This document shows, in pieces, positions 5,933 through 6,653 of a stretch of 6,653 bases of DNA (position 1 is its first letter; every line of letters starts with the position of its first letter). The notes beneath the pieces were generated by a model. It was not told the DNA's origin. It made no database searches and was given only the letters and a program-made list of their open reading frames with translations. The translations under genes and the position numbers were made by a program. This DNA comes from Halomonas sp. (lineage in GTDB: Bacteria; Pseudomonadota; Gammaproteobacteria; Pseudomonadales; Halomonadaceae): assembly GCA_007129225.1 (NCBI GenBank), contig SKVX01000225.1, forward strand, positions 1-6,653, given 5' to 3'.

Positions 5933-6653
5933 CTATGCCAGGAGCCGTTCACGGGCTAATTCGTCGGCGATACTTGCCGGACTAGTGCCGCCACGCCGGG
6001 CGCGTTTGAATATCTCGTCAAGGGTCGCCGTGATGCGCTCCACATGGGCCATCACGGCATTGCGTGAATACTCCTCGTGACGCTGGTATTCGACCTCGAT
6101 GACGCCGCCGGCATTGGCGACGTAATCCGGTGCATAGAGAATACCCCGGCCATGCAGCAGATCGGCCACGTCCGGCGTCGCTAACTGATTGTTGGCCGCA
6201 CCGCATACCACACCTGCCCGAAGGCGCTTTGCCACATCCGCGGTCAGGACCGCTCCCATGGCACAGGGTGCGAAGACATCCACCTCTGCATCGAATATCG
6301 CAGCCGGAGTGGTGATAGCCGCGTCGACCTCCTCGGCCAGCAACTCCAGCGCCTCCTGATCAATATCGGTCAGCACCAGGCGGGCTCCTTCGGCGTGCAG
6401 CTGACGAGCCAGGTGCGCCCCGACATGGCCGACGCCCTGAATGGCGACACGAAGGCCATCCATATCCCCCCGTCCCAGACCATGACGAATGGCACTCTGC
6501 AGGGCACAGAACACACCATGGGCGGTAAAGGGAGAAGGGTCGCCGGATTCACCGTGGCGACGGGCCAGACCGCTGACATGAGCCGTGGTTTCACGGATAT
6601 GGCGCATGTCGGCTTCGCTGGTACCGGAATCTTCCGCCGTGATGTAACGCCCA
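5933..6653 (-). CDS. ldh: Leucine dehydrogenase-type amino acid dehydrogenase (Glu/Leu/Phe/Val family), 5' end outside the window
   Basis: NAD-dependent oxidative deamination of branched-chain amino acids (leucine to 4-methyl-2-oxopentanoate plus ammonia) is the expected reaction. The frame stays open to the window edge: before the internal ATG at 6607 it reads GRYITAEDSGTSEAD, a hallmark of the family. 239 residues are visible out of about 350. The missing N-terminal part holds the catalytic and substrate-binding lysines, so substrate choice cannot be judged here. The visible part is mostly the Rossmann domain: VAIQGVGHVGAHLARQL (glycine motif 73-78), Asp96 at the end of strand 2 (favours NAD over NADP), APCAMGAVL (128-136), GAANNQL (151-157) and APDYVANAGGVIEV (174-187). 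It ends at TAG 5935-5933. Valine or phenylalanine dehydrogenase are the alternatives. It converges on yihY with 44 bp between stops. Confidence 0.9.
   Translation of the reverse strand, partial: GRYITAEDSGTSEADMRHIRETTAHVSGLARRHGESGDPSPFTAHGVFCALQSAIRHGLGRGDMDGLRVAIQGVGHVGAHLARQLHAEGARLVLTDIDQEALELLAEEVDAAITTPAAIFDAEVDVFAPCAMGAVLTADVAKRLRAGVVCGAANNQLATPDVADLLHGRGILYAPDYVANAGGVIEVEYQRHEEYSRNAVMAHVERITATLDEIFKRARRGGTSPASIADELARERLLA

Noticed and set aside
1..6653. A previously undescribed multi-gene system, mobile element or defence island
   Set aside because: All six genes belong to familiar chromosomal families. There are no direct repeats, integrase or transposase genes, RNA genes or abrupt composition changes that I can see.

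Overview
The window is GC-rich (roughly 60 % by eye) chromosomal DNA with densely packed, vertically inherited housekeeping genes. The gene set suggests a gammaproteobacterium of the Halomonas/Pseudomonas sort: a long single-chain class I fumarase, a ClsA-type cardiolipin synthase, a NadM-Nudix fusion, a YihY/BrkB membrane protein and a leucine-dehydrogenase-type enzyme. The genus is an inference from family resemblance only. I see no tRNA, rRNA, insertion sequence, CRISPR array, phage gene or other sign of recent transfer.

Left part, + strand (1-3795). The 3' part of a [4Fe-4S] class I fumarase runs in from the left edge. It is followed by about 100 bp holding two stem-loops, the second ending in six T's only 12 bp before the start of cardiolipin synthase. 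After cls comes a 136 bp gap with a bulged hairpin and a clean 7+7 bp inverted repeat. Then comes a LysR-family regulator resembling the hypochlorite sensor HypT (YjiE) of E. coli. Its stop codon interlocks with that of the next, convergent gene in a single TTAA.

Right part (3792-6653). A bifunctional NMN adenylyltransferase/Nudix protein (NadM type) lies on the - strand and diverges from a YihY/BrkB-family inner-membrane protein on the + strand. The 114 bp between their starts carries overlapping -10-like hexamers on the two strands, as in a symmetric bidirectional promoter, next to a GGCGGC/GCCGCC inverted repeat. yihY converges on a leucine-dehydrogenase-type enzyme on the - strand, which leaves the window at the right edge. 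A short GC hairpin lies between the two.

How the genes fit together: they are individually familiar and do not form an obvious pathway. Fumarase and leucine dehydrogenase are central carbon and amino-acid catabolism, NadM makes NAD, and Cls makes membrane cardiolipin. YihY has no settled function and the LysR protein is a probable oxidative-stress regulator. I did not find a new multi-gene system. The points most worth checking are local: a missing conserved Glu in the Nudix box of NadM, partial loss of the redox-active methionines in the HypT-like regulator, the shared TTAA stop, the symmetric promoter, and the terminator-like element just before cls.
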